From contig NZ_CP092109.1 in NCBI RefSeq assembly GCF_025263685.1, positions 310,001 through 374,000 of the forward strand: a DNA stretch of 64,000 nt, written 5' to 3'. This document shows, piece after piece, positions 1-6,310 of this stretch; position 1 is the first letter of the stretch, and every line of letters starts with the position of its first letter. Made by a program: the position numbers and the translations under genes. The notes below the pieces were generated by a model, which worked only from the letters and a program-made list of their open reading frames with translations, made no database searches and was not told where the DNA came from. Source of the stretch: Geoalkalibacter halelectricus (GTDB lineage: Bacteria; Desulfobacterota; Desulfuromonadia; Desulfuromonadales; Geoalkalibacteraceae).

Positions 1-516
1 CAGCACCTGATATTTGAGGCCGTCATCGAGGCCGGTGACCGGCTCATCCATGAGGATCAGGCGTGGATGAGCGAGCACCGCCCGCCCCAGGGCGACGCGC
101 TGGCGCTCGCCGCCGGAGAGGCGGGTGACGCCGCGCTCCAGCAGGGGACCGAGATTGAGCACTTCGTAGAGCGCCCCCGGATCGACGCAGCGCTCCTTGC
201 GGGCCAGCCGCTTGTAGCCGTAGAGCAGATTGGCGCGCACGCTCAGGTGGGGAAAGAGATGGGCATGCTGAAACACCACCGCGATGCGCCGCCGCTCGGG
301 AGCGACCGCAATGCCACGCGCGCCGTCGTAGAGGGTGGCGCCATCCAGGCGAATATGGCCCTCATCGGCGGACACCAGGCCGGCGAGCAGATTCATCAGG
401 GTCGATTTGCCGCTGCCCGAGGGGCCGAAAACCCCGATGCGCCGCCCCTCGACGGCAAAATCGGCATTGAGGGAAAAGCCCTGATAACGCTTGCGCACCG
501 AGACCTCAAGTTTCAT
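1..516 (-). CDS. modC: Molybdate ABC transporter ATP-binding protein ModC (3' end outside the window)
   Basis: The reverse strand encodes the first 172 residues of an ABC ATPase; the gene runs off the left edge. Walker A GPSGSGKST is at residues 31-39, the signature LSGGERQ at about 133-139 and Walker B LILMDEP at about 153-159. The ATG at 516 overlaps the modB stop as ATGA, the usual sign of translational coupling. With modB and modA upstream it completes a molybdate importer whose ATPase sits on the cytoplasmic face. Downstream of nifB it probably supplies Mo for FeMo-cofactor. The C-terminal MOP domain typical of ModC cannot be seen because of the edge, so a tungstate importer is not excluded. 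Confidence 0.9.
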   Translation of the reverse strand, partial: MKLEVSVRKRYQGFSLNADFAVEGRRIGVFGPSGSGKSTLMNLLAGLVSADEGHIRLDGATLYDGARGIAVAPERRRIAVVFQHAHLFPHLSVRANLLYGYKRLARKERCVDPGALYEVLNLGPLLERGVTRLSGGERQRVALGRAVLAHPRLILMDEPVTGLDDGLKYQVL

Positions 517-1202
517 GAGCGCACTCCCCGCTCCCGCCGTTTGACCAGGCCCTCGTTGAACAGCAGCACCGCCAGGGCCAGGGCGATGGACACCAGGCAC
601 AGAGCCAGGGCCATGCGGTCGCCGCCGGGGGTGTTGGTGTAGTCGAAAATGGCCAGGGGAATGGTCTGGGTCACGCCGGGAATGTTGCCGGCGACGATGA
701 TGGTGGCACCGAATTCGCCCAGGCTGCGGGCGAACATCAGGGTCGCGCCGGCGATGAGGGCGCGGGTCGAGAGGGGCAGAATCACCGTGAAGAGGGTATC
801 GTACCAGGGCGCGCCCAGGGTGCGCGAGGCCTGGATCAGATGGGTATCAATGCTCTCCATGCCCAGGCGAATGGCGCGCACCAGCAGGGGAAAGCCCACC
901 ACCATGGACGCCAGCACCGCCGCCTTCCAGGTAAAGATGACCCGCACGCCCCAGGCATCAAGCACACCGCCGAGCCAGCCCTGGCTGCCCATGGCGAGCA
1001 GCAGCAGATAGCCCACCACCACCGGCGGCAGCACCAGGGGCAGGTTGACGATCCCGTCAATCAGGGCCTTGCCCGGCACGCGACTGAACACCAGCAGCCA
1101 GGCCACGGCAAACCCCAGGGGCAGCGAGAGCAGGGTCGCGGTGAACGCCACCTTGGCCGAGAGAAGCATGGCCTGGTAATCGGCGGGGGTGAAGTCGGGC
1201 AT
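513..1202 (-). CDS. modB: Molybdate ABC transporter permease ModB
   Basis: A 229-residue integral membrane protein with about five hydrophobic segments and the permease EAA loop (residues near 130-170, 'QASRTLGAPWYDTLFTVILP' followed by a G-rich segment). This length and loop fit ModB, the channel of the molybdate importer. It lies between modA and modC; its stop overlaps the modC start. The ribosome site lies in a heptamer repeat tract just upstream: AAAGGA precedes the ATG by eight bases. TupB/WtpB-type tungstate permeases are close relatives, so the substrate rests on context (nif cluster and ModA-like binding protein). Confidence 0.9.
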   Translation of the reverse strand: MPDFTPADYQAMLLSAKVAFTATLLSLPLGFAVAWLLVFSRVPGKALIDGIVNLPLVLPPVVVGYLLLLAMGSQGWLGGVLDAWGVRVIFTWKAAVLASMVVGFPLLVRAIRLGMESIDTHLIQASRTLGAPWYDTLFTVILPLSTRALIAGATLMFARSLGEFGATIIVAGNIPGVTQTIPLAIFDYTNTPGGDRMALALCLVSIALALAVLLFNEGLVKRRERGVRS

Positions 1203-1210
1203 TAGGGCTG

Positions 1211-1252
1211 TCCTTTGTCCTTTGTCAGTTGTCAGTTGTCATTGGTCATTGG
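1211..1252. repeat. Paired heptamer tandem repeats between modA and modB
   Basis: Six consecutive 7-base units occur as three identical pairs: TCCTTTG twice, TCAGTTG twice, TCATTGG twice. Read on the coding strand the tract supplies the AAAGGA that serves as the modB ribosome site. Short heptamer tandem repeats of this look are known from intergenic DNA of several bacterial groups, notably cyanobacteria. The mechanism is unknown; slippage is the simplest explanation. Confidence 0.85.
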
Positions 1253-1262
1253 TTAAAAACCT

Positions 1263-2015
1263 TTAGGGTGCGACGAGGAAACCATATTTTTCCAGCACCT
1301 GGCGGGCCTCGGGACCTTGCAGAAAGGCGAGGAAGGCGACCGCAGCAGGGTTTCCCGCGCCGGAGACGGTCAAGGCCAGGGGATAGGCGATCTCGTCATG
1401 GAGCTCGGGGGAAACCTCGTAAAGAATTTTTGCCTGCCGGGCGAGCAGGGCGTCGGTTTTGTAGACCAGGGCAGCGGCGACCTCGCCGCGGTCGGCATAG
1501 ACCACGGCTTGGCGCACATCCTGCGCCATGACCAGTTTAGGCGCGAGCCGCTCATAGAGCCCCAGGGCGCGCAAGGCCTGCTCGGCATACTCGCCCGCCG
1601 GACCGCTTCTGGGGTTGACGATGGCGATGCGCTCCAGTCGAACCAGATCTTCCAAGGACGAATTTTCCAGATCCCTGCGCCCGACCAGCACCAGCTTGTT
1701 GGAGGCCAGAATGCCCTGGGACGCTTCCTCCATCCGGCCCTGCGCCGCCAGATGCTCCATCCAGCGCCGGTTGGCCGAAACGAACAGGTCCACGGGCGCG
1801 CCCTGCTCGATCTGTCTGGCCAGGGCGCCCGAGGCGCCGAAATTGGGCAGCACCTTGACCTCAGGCTCCTTTTGCTCATACAGGGCGCTGATTTCCCGCA
1901 TGGCCTCCGCCAGCGTGGCGGCCGCGGACAGCCGCACCTCACCAGCCTGAACTGCAACGACGGCGAAGACCTGGAGGAACAGGACAACCAAAAGAACTCC
2001 GACAACACGCTTCAT
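1263..2015 (-). CDS. modA: Molybdate-binding periplasmic protein ModA
   Basis: About 250 residues with an N-terminal signal peptide (MKRVVGVLLVVLFLQVFAVVAVQA) followed by the class II solute-binding fold. Motifs include 'LSAAATLAEAM' at the start of the mature protein, 'NFGASGALARQIEQGAPVDLF' in the oxyanion-binding region and 'VYADRGEVAAALVYKTDA' near the C-terminal lobe, all as in ModA. The start at 2015 is chosen because GGGGA stands seven bases before it; an in-frame ATG at 2021 would add two residues. It is the first gene of modABC and follows nifB on the same strand after a 195-base spacer. Confidence 0.9.
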   Translation of the reverse strand: MKRVVGVLLVVLFLQVFAVVAVQAGEVRLSAAATLAEAMREISALYEQKEPEVKVLPNFGASGALARQIEQGAPVDLFVSANRRWMEHLAAQGRMEEASQGILASNKLVLVGRRDLENSSLEDLVRLERIAIVNPRSGPAGEYAEQALRALGLYERLAPKLVMAQDVRQAVVYADRGEVAAALVYKTDALLARQAKILYEVSPELHDEIAYPLALTVSGAGNPAAVAFLAFLQGPEARQVLEKYGFLVAP

Positions 2016-2087
2016 GACCATTTCCCCGCGAAAAGGATAATGCTGAACTTCATTCAGAACTGCTCTTTTTATTCAACTGTTCAGCCT

Positions 2088-2190
2088 GGGGTCGCAGCTC
2101 CTATGGCAAGGGGCGCTTTTCGCCATCCATGGCCGCTTGACTGGTGCCATCCCTGGCGCCAGACACCCTCGCCATAGGAGCTGCGACCCC
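2088..2190. repeat. Perfect 20-bp inverted repeat between nifB and modA
   Basis: The arms GGGGTCGCAGCTCCTATGGC (2088-2107) and its exact reverse complement (2171-2190) enclose 63 bases containing further small palindromes (GGCGCC, CCATGG). No coding sequence fits. A related sequence (GTTCAGC, TGGGGTCGCA, CAAGGGGCGCT) recurs at 40684-40723, and a shorter one at 37762-37776, so the arm belongs to a dispersed repeat family. In RNA from the minus strand it would fold as a long hairpin after nifB but lacks a U-tract. Confidence 0.85.
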
Positions 2191-2216
2191 ACACCGGGCG
2201 GATAGATATTCATTTT

Positions 2217-3086
2217 TCATCCCGCCTGCGCATGCAACTCGGCGAGGTCGATATCCTGCCCCACCAGCCCGGCGGCATCGGCGCGGCACTGGCGGCAGTG
2301 GCGCGCCTGGGAGAGGATGAGTTCGGCCTGGTTGCGCACCATCTCCATGACGGCGTCGGAGGGCGGCGCGATGTCCTTGAACAGGCCGATGGGAATCACC
2401 GGGATGATGTTCATCATGGTCGCGCCGAGATTGCGCACCTTGACGGCCAGATCCAGGGTTTCGTGATCGTTGACGCCGGGGATGTAGACGTGGTTGACCT
2501 TGACCAGCAGGCCGCGCGCGGCCGCCGCCTCGACACCCGCGAGCTGTTTTTCCAGCAGCAGGGCGGCGCCCTGCTCGCCGCGCAGCACCTCGCCGCGATA
2601 GCGTACCCACTCATAGACCTTGGCGCCGGTCTCGGCGGTCAGGGCGTTGATGGTGACGGTGAGGCTGTGCACGTCGAGGGCGGCGATTTCATCAATGCGT
2701 TCGGGCAACAGCAACCCGTTGGTGGACAGACACAGCATCATGTCGGGATAAGCCTCCTTGACCAGGCGAAAGGTCTCGAAGGTGCGCTCGTTCGCCAGGG
2801 GGTCGCCGGGGCCGGCGATGCCCACCACGCGCAGCTTGTCGCCGACCTTGGGATGGCGCAGCAGCAGCCGTACCCGTTCCAGGGCCTCGGCGGGCTTGAG
2901 GACCCGGCTGGTCACGCCGGGGCGGCTTTCGTTGGCGCAGTCGAACTTGCGTTCGCAGAAGCCGCATTTGATGTTGCATCCCGGCGCCACCGGCAGATGC
3001 ACGCGCCCCGCCTTGCCGTGGTCGCCGCCGAAGCAGGGGTGTTCGCTTTGTTTCTTCATGGCCATCATCGGGCAGGATTTGCTCAT
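2217..3086 (-). CDS. nifB: Nitrogenase cofactor biosynthesis radical SAM protein NifB (short form)
   Basis: A 289-residue radical SAM enzyme that builds NifB-co (the 8Fe-9S-carbide core) from SAM and two Fe4S4 clusters. The radical SAM motif CNIKCGFC lies at about residues 38-45, preceded by the NifB-specific 'HPCF' cysteine (about 16-19); a C-terminal CRQC motif (about 265-268) matches the K-cluster ligands. It stops after the SAM core and lacks the C-terminal NifX-like domain of many NifB proteins; a separate NifX-like gene ends just upstream. Start is set by an AGGAG seven bases before ATG 3086. It has its own -24/-12 promoter and a leader with two terminators, so it is controlled apart from nifHDK. 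Confidence 0.95.
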   Translation of the reverse strand: MSKSCPMMAMKKQSEHPCFGGDHGKAGRVHLPVAPGCNIKCGFCERKFDCANESRPGVTSRVLKPAEALERVRLLLRHPKVGDKLRVVGIAGPGDPLANERTFETFRLVKEAYPDMMLCLSTNGLLLPERIDEIAALDVHSLTVTINALTAETGAKVYEWVRYRGEVLRGEQGAALLLEKQLAGVEAAAARGLLVKVNHVYIPGVNDHETLDLAVKVRNLGATMMNIIPVIPIGLFKDIAPPSDAVMEMVRNQAELILSQARHCRQCRADAAGLVGQDIDLAELHAQAG

Positions 3087-3104
3087 GGTCGGTCTCCTGT
3101 GCTG

Positions 3105-3152
3105 AAAAAACGCGCAAGGGCGCTCCCCTTGTTGCGGAAAGCGCCCTTGCCT
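3105..3152 (-). terminator. nifB leader: distal intrinsic terminator with ANTAR-like hairpin
   Basis: On the minus strand an 11-base arm GCAAGGGCGCT (3150-3140) pairs with AGCGCCCTTGC (3123-3113), then comes TTTTTT (3110-3105), only 19 bases before the nifB start. Its 5' arm overlaps a small alternative hairpin AGGC-(AAGGGC)-GCTT (3152-3139) with A at loop position 1 and G at position 4. The mutually exclusive folds suggest a regulated attenuator. Confidence 0.8.
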
Positions 3153-3162
3153 GGTCCGAAAC

Positions 3163-3208
3163 GATAAAGCCCCGCGACCTCAAAAGAAGGTCCGGGGCTT
3201 CGTTGCCT
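3163..3208 (-). terminator. nifB leader: proximal terminator overlapping ANTAR hairpin P2
   Basis: The minus-strand arm AGCCCCGGACCT (3199-3188) pairs with AGGTCGCGGGGCT (3180-3168), followed by a weak U-tract TTTAT. The 5' base of the stem is shared with hairpin P2, AGGC-(AACGAA)-GCCC (3208-3195), so binding that stabilises P2 would break the terminator. Confidence 0.75.
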
Positions 3209-3235
3209 GAATGAAACGCGACACAGCCTTGTGCC
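3195..3235 (-). promoter_or_regulatory. ANTAR two-hairpin RNA element in the nifB leader
   Basis: On the minus strand P1 is GGCAC-(AAGGCT)-GTGTC (3235-3220) and P2 is AGGC-(AACGAA)-GCCC (3208-3195), separated by 11 bases. Both hexaloops carry A1 and G4, the two bases conserved in RNA targets of ANTAR domain antiterminators. P1 lies almost at the predicted transcript 5' end. This is the most complete copy in the window. Confidence 0.75.
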
Positions 3236-3250
3236 GACGGTTATGGATAT

Positions 3251-3266
3251 TGCATCGCCCGTGCCA
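3251..3266 (-). promoter_or_regulatory. Sigma-54 promoter of nifB
   Basis: The minus strand reads TGGCACGGGCGATGCA with the GG and GC doublets exactly ten bases apart, the defining -24/-12 spacing (consensus TGGCACG-N4-TTGCA). Transcription should begin near 3240. No NifA-type TGT-N10-ACA site was found in the 130 bases upstream. Confidence 0.85.
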
Positions 3267-3301
3267 AAACAACTAAAACCCAAAGAAGCCTGAAATTACA
3301 T

Positions 3302-3345
3302 AAAAAAATCGGGCAGGAAGGGGTCCCTCAACACCCGACCTGCCC
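3302..3345 (-). terminator. Terminator of the nifHDK operon
   Basis: GGGCAGG (3345-3339) pairs with CCTGCCC (3317-3311) on the minus strand and is followed, after GA, by seven T (3308-3302). It lies 50 bases past the last gene of the nifH-to-NifX-like operon and directly before the nifB promoter, so it insulates the two units. Confidence 0.85.
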
Positions 3346-3394
3346 ATGCGCTAGGCAATTGCAAAACCGTTTTGATCTGATTTTGAGCAGGGAC

Positions 3395-3772
3395 TCAGCA
3401 GCTTTTTTCCCCGCAGGTCGCCCGCCCCTTGAACCCACAACCGCACAGGCTGCCATGGGCGGCGAGCACCGCCTGCTCGACGGGTCCGACGGCATTGATG
3501 GCGGCGATGCCGCGTTTTTCCAGTTCTTGTTTGGGCAACTCGCCGATCTGCGCGGTGACCACCGCACGGCAACCTTCCAGGGCGGCGACGATGGTGCTGA
3601 ACTTGTCCTCGCGAAAAGGGTGATCGGGATCGAAGGAGCAGTATTTTTCCACCGGCTTCTCGGTCACCAACCGCGGCTTGCCGCCGGCGCAGTCATAGAT
3701 GAGGAAACGCTCGGCGTGACCGAAGTGCTGGTCGACCTGGGTACCGGATTTGGATGCGACGGCGATGAGCAT
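3395..3772 (-). CDS. NifX/NifB-C-family FeMo-cofactor binding protein, stand-alone
   Basis: A 125-residue single-domain protein of the dinitrogenase iron-molybdenum cofactor family (NifX, NafY, VnfX, C-terminal NifB domain). It begins with the family strand 'MLIAVASKSGTQVDQHFGHAERFLIYD', in which the HFGHA motif is the conserved cofactor-binding loop, and has a cysteine-rich end (C-G-C at about 111-113, two later cysteines). It is the last gene of the nif operon, just before nifB, whose product here lacks this domain. It may carry NifB-co between NifB and the NifEN scaffold; the role is inferred from family and place. Confidence 0.85.
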   Translation of the reverse strand: MLIAVASKSGTQVDQHFGHAERFLIYDCAGGKPRLVTEKPVEKYCSFDPDHPFREDKFSTIVAALEGCRAVVTAQIGELPKQELEKRGIAAINAVGPVEQAVLAAHGSLCGCGFKGRATCGEKSC

Positions 3773-3789
3773 GGCTATCTCTCCTTGGC

Positions 3790-4059
3790 TCAGACTTCCA
3801 GGGGCTTGAAGGAAAAAGCCTTCTTGCTGCAGGTCACCCCGCAGGCCACGCAGCCGATGCAGTTCTGGTCGTTGGCGATGGTCATGATCATGCGCACGGA
3901 TTCGGTTTCCTCGTCCTCGAAATCCTCCGGGGCGAACACGTTACGCGAGCACACCTTGTAGCAGCGTCCGCAGCCGATGCACTTTTCAGGATCGAGGGCC
4001 TCGATGAAGGCGGGGGTCCAGTCCTTGCCGCCCTTGGTCTTGCCGGTCAGATAGGCCAT
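3790..4059 (-). CDS. nif-associated 2[4Fe-4S] ferredoxin (FdxB/ferredoxin III type)
   Basis: An 89-residue ferredoxin with two cluster motifs: CIGCGRCYKVC (about residues 27-37) and CIGCVACGVTC (about 70-80), separated by an insertion rich in acidic residues, as in nif-specific ferredoxin III. The N-terminus 'MAYLTGKTKGG' is also typical of that group. It lies 17 bases from the next gene in the nif operon. It probably passes electrons to nitrogenase or to cofactor assembly; which one cannot be told from sequence. Confidence 0.88.
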   Translation of the reverse strand: MAYLTGKTKGGKDWTPAFIEALDPEKCIGCGRCYKVCSRNVFAPEDFEDEETESVRMIMTIANDQNCIGCVACGVTCSKKAFSFKPLEV

Positions 4060-4091
4060 GGTTGAATTTCCTTTCGTTGATAAAGCTATTT

Positions 4092-4206
4092 TTCACTGCC
4101 GAGGACGCGGAGTGCGCAGAGTAAATCCAAAACAATAGTAAAAACGCTTTGTTTTGAAGATTTTCCCTTGAGGCTGCCTTCGCGCTCTCGGCGTCTCAGC
4201 GGTGAA
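4092..4206. repeat. Long imperfect inverted repeat of the TTCACCGC family (nifX-ferredoxin spacer)
   Basis: The spacer begins with TTCACTGCCGAGGACGCGGAG (4092-4112) and ends with CTCGGCGTCTCAGCGGTGAA (4187-4206), which is close to its reverse complement. The same arms enclose the nifK-nifD spacer at 6213-6303. The A/T-rich centre differs between the copies. This is a dispersed repeat, not a gene. Confidence 0.8.
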
Positions 4207-4218
4207 GGTTTTTTGACG

Positions 4219-4599
4219 TCAAAGCCCCGGCCGCTCACCCTTGAGCATCGCCTTGCGCAGCCAGGGCGGCGGGCTGCCGCGCAGCACTTCCTGAAGTTTC
4301 TCGACCACCAGGCTGATCGGCTCCTGATCCTTGCTCTTGATGGGGTGGATCTTCTTGGCCACCAGACGCGCCGCCGCGGGTCCGCCGATTTCGGCGACGT
4401 AGACCAGGGCGCAATCCTCCAAGGCGGCGGCGCGCGCCTCGATCTTATCGTCGGAGTGCCCCGGACCATCGGCACGCACCTGGATGACCCCGGTAAATTC
4501 GGCCTGGTCCGGCCCCACTTCCCAAATGTAGAAATGTTCGGCCTGGCCGAAATGCTCATCGATATGGGTTTTGTCGGTGCTGGCAAACGCGACTTTCAT
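4219..4599 (-). CDS. nifX: NifX-like FeMo-cofactor maturation protein
   Basis: A 126-residue member of the NifX/NafY family, starting MKVAFASTDKTHIDEHFGQAEHFYIWEV with the conserved HFGQA loop. The ATG at 4599 is preferred to an upstream one at 4656 because GAGG stands at a suitable distance and the family begins here. It follows nifK by 135 bases. NifX binds cofactor precursors and hands them to NifEN or apo-NifDK. A second family member is encoded at 3395-3772, so the symbol is a best guess between NifX and NafY-like roles. Confidence 0.85.
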   Translation of the reverse strand: MKVAFASTDKTHIDEHFGQAEHFYIWEVGPDQAEFTGVIQVRADGPGHSDDKIEARAAALEDCALVYVAEIGGPAAARLVAKKIHPIKSKDQEPISLVVEKLQEVLRGSPPPWLRKAMLKGERPGL

Positions 4600-4734
4600 G
4601 CTGAGACCTCGCTTTGTTGAGCCACCTACGACCTCGAAGCGGCGCATCCGAAACATTCACATCCTGCCTGTTCTCCGGGAGGGATCGGCTTGCGGGACAG
4701 GGTGCCCCGCGTCCCGCAAACCTCGCCCCGGCGT

Positions 4735-6192
4735 TTATCTCATCATCTCGAACCACTGGTCCTCGCAGGTGTCGTCCTTGATGTCGAGGAATTTGTTGGC
4801 GGTCCAGGTCAGCAGGTTGAGCGCGCCCTGGTAGCCGATAATGGGATAGCGGTGGACATTGACCCGGTCGATGATGGGAAAGCCGATGCGGATCAGCGGC
4901 GTGCCCGTTTCGCGGGCGGCAAACTTGCCGTGGGTGTCGCCAAGCATCATGTCGACGGGATCATCGAGCAGGATGCTGCGCAGATGCCAGAGGTCCTTGT
5001 TGGTCCAGACATGACAGCCCTTGCCGTAGGGCGAGGATTCGAGCAGCGCCTTCATCTCCTTGTCGAACTTCTTGCTGGCGCGGCTGCACAGCACGTGGTA
5101 GGGCTTGGCGCCCATCTCCAGCAGGAAGCCGGCCAGGGCCAGGAGTTGATCGGGATCACCGAAGATGGCGAATTTCTTGTTGTGCAGGTACTGGTGCGCG
5201 TCGGTCATGGCGTCGACCACGCGGCCGCGCTCGGCTTTGATTGACTCGGGCACCGGCTTGCCGAAGAGTTGGGACACCTTGAGCAGAAAGGCGTCGGTGG
5301 CCTGCACGCCGATGGGCATGGGCAAAACTTCATGCTTACCGCCGTATTCCTGGTTGATGAACTTCATGGTACTGGCGGTGGCGTACTTCTGCACCGAGAT
5401 GGTCGCCTTGCCGTTGATGGACTCGGCCGCCTCCGCCAGGGGCGTACCGCCGGGATAGTATTGGTATTCGCCGTCGAGGGGCGAGTCGAAGGTCTCGGAG
5501 ATGTCGGCGAGGAGGGTATGCGGCACCTCCATGGCATCGAGCAGCCGTTTGTACTCGCGATAGTTGCCGGTGCAGGCATCAAAGCCGGCGATCAGGTTGA
5601 GCTTGCCGGTGCAGGCCCCTTCCACACGCTTGCCGGCGGTCAGATCCTCAAGGATCGCCTTGAGCATGGCGTCGTAGCCGTGGATGTGGGTGCCGTTGAA
5701 GCTCGGGGTGTTGGCGTAGGGCAGCGGGAAATCCTCGGGGATGTGCCCCTTGAGCCGCGCGTTCTTGATGAAGGCGGTGAGATCGTCGCCGATGATTTCG
5801 GGCATGCACGAGGTGAAGATCGGCATGATCTTCGGGCTGTAAAGCTTGTAGGCGTTCTCCAGCCCCTCGAAGAGGTTGTTCTGGCCGCCGAACACCGCGC
5901 CGTCCTCGGTCATGGCATCCGAGACCGCCGGTGCCGGCTCACGGAAATGACGGTTGAGGGTCGAGCGGTAGTAGGAGGCGCAGCCCTGGGAGCCGTGCAC
6001 GAAGGGCAGGCTGCCCTCGAAGCCATGCGCCGCCAACTGCGCGCCCACCGGCTGACAGCCGTGGGCCGGGTTGATGACCGTGGCTTCACGGGCCAGGTTT
6101 TTTTCCAGATATTCTTTCGACTTGGTCCATTCCAGCACCCGCGCTTCTTCCTCGGGGGTGATTTCGACGACTTTTTTAACGGCTTCGCTCAT
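4735..6192 (-). CDS. nifK: Nitrogenase molybdenum-iron protein beta chain NifK
   Basis: A 485-residue beta subunit of the MoFe protein. P-cluster cysteines are seen in 'INPAHGCQPVGAQ' (about residue 46), 'FVHGSQGCASYYR' (about 71) and 'IFTSCMPEIIGDD' (about 129). It is shorter at the N-terminus than Klebsiella-type NifK (about 520), as in many anaerobes. It forms the alpha2-beta2 MoFe protein with NifD and receives electrons from NifH. It follows nifD by a 118-base spacer that carries an inverted repeat. Confidence 0.97.
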   Translation of the reverse strand: MSEAVKKVVEITPEEEARVLEWTKSKEYLEKNLAREATVINPAHGCQPVGAQLAAHGFEGSLPFVHGSQGCASYYRSTLNRHFREPAPAVSDAMTEDGAVFGGQNNLFEGLENAYKLYSPKIMPIFTSCMPEIIGDDLTAFIKNARLKGHIPEDFPLPYANTPSFNGTHIHGYDAMLKAILEDLTAGKRVEGACTGKLNLIAGFDACTGNYREYKRLLDAMEVPHTLLADISETFDSPLDGEYQYYPGGTPLAEAAESINGKATISVQKYATASTMKFINQEYGGKHEVLPMPIGVQATDAFLLKVSQLFGKPVPESIKAERGRVVDAMTDAHQYLHNKKFAIFGDPDQLLALAGFLLEMGAKPYHVLCSRASKKFDKEMKALLESSPYGKGCHVWTNKDLWHLRSILLDDPVDMMLGDTHGKFAARETGTPLIRIGFPIIDRVNVHRYPIIGYQGALNLLTWTANKFLDIKDDTCEDQWFEMMR

Positions 6193-6212
6193 GGCGATGA
6201 CTCCTTTTTATT

Positions 6213-6303
6213 TTCACCGCCGAGAACGCCGAGATCGCTAAGAAAAACCTTGAGAAAAAATCTTCTTTGTATTCTCTGCGACCTTTGCGCTCTCAGCGGT
6301 GAA
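6213..6303. repeat. TTCACCGC...GCGGTGAA inverted repeat in the nifD-nifK spacer
   Basis: Arms TTCACCGCCGAGAACGCCGAGA (starting 6213) and TCTCAGCGGTGAA (6291-6303) are complementary over at least 12 of 13 outer bases and fill almost the whole spacer. The family is shared with 4092-4206. The fold would place a long hairpin between the nifD stop and the nifK start. Confidence 0.8.
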
Positions 6304-6310
6304 TATTTTT

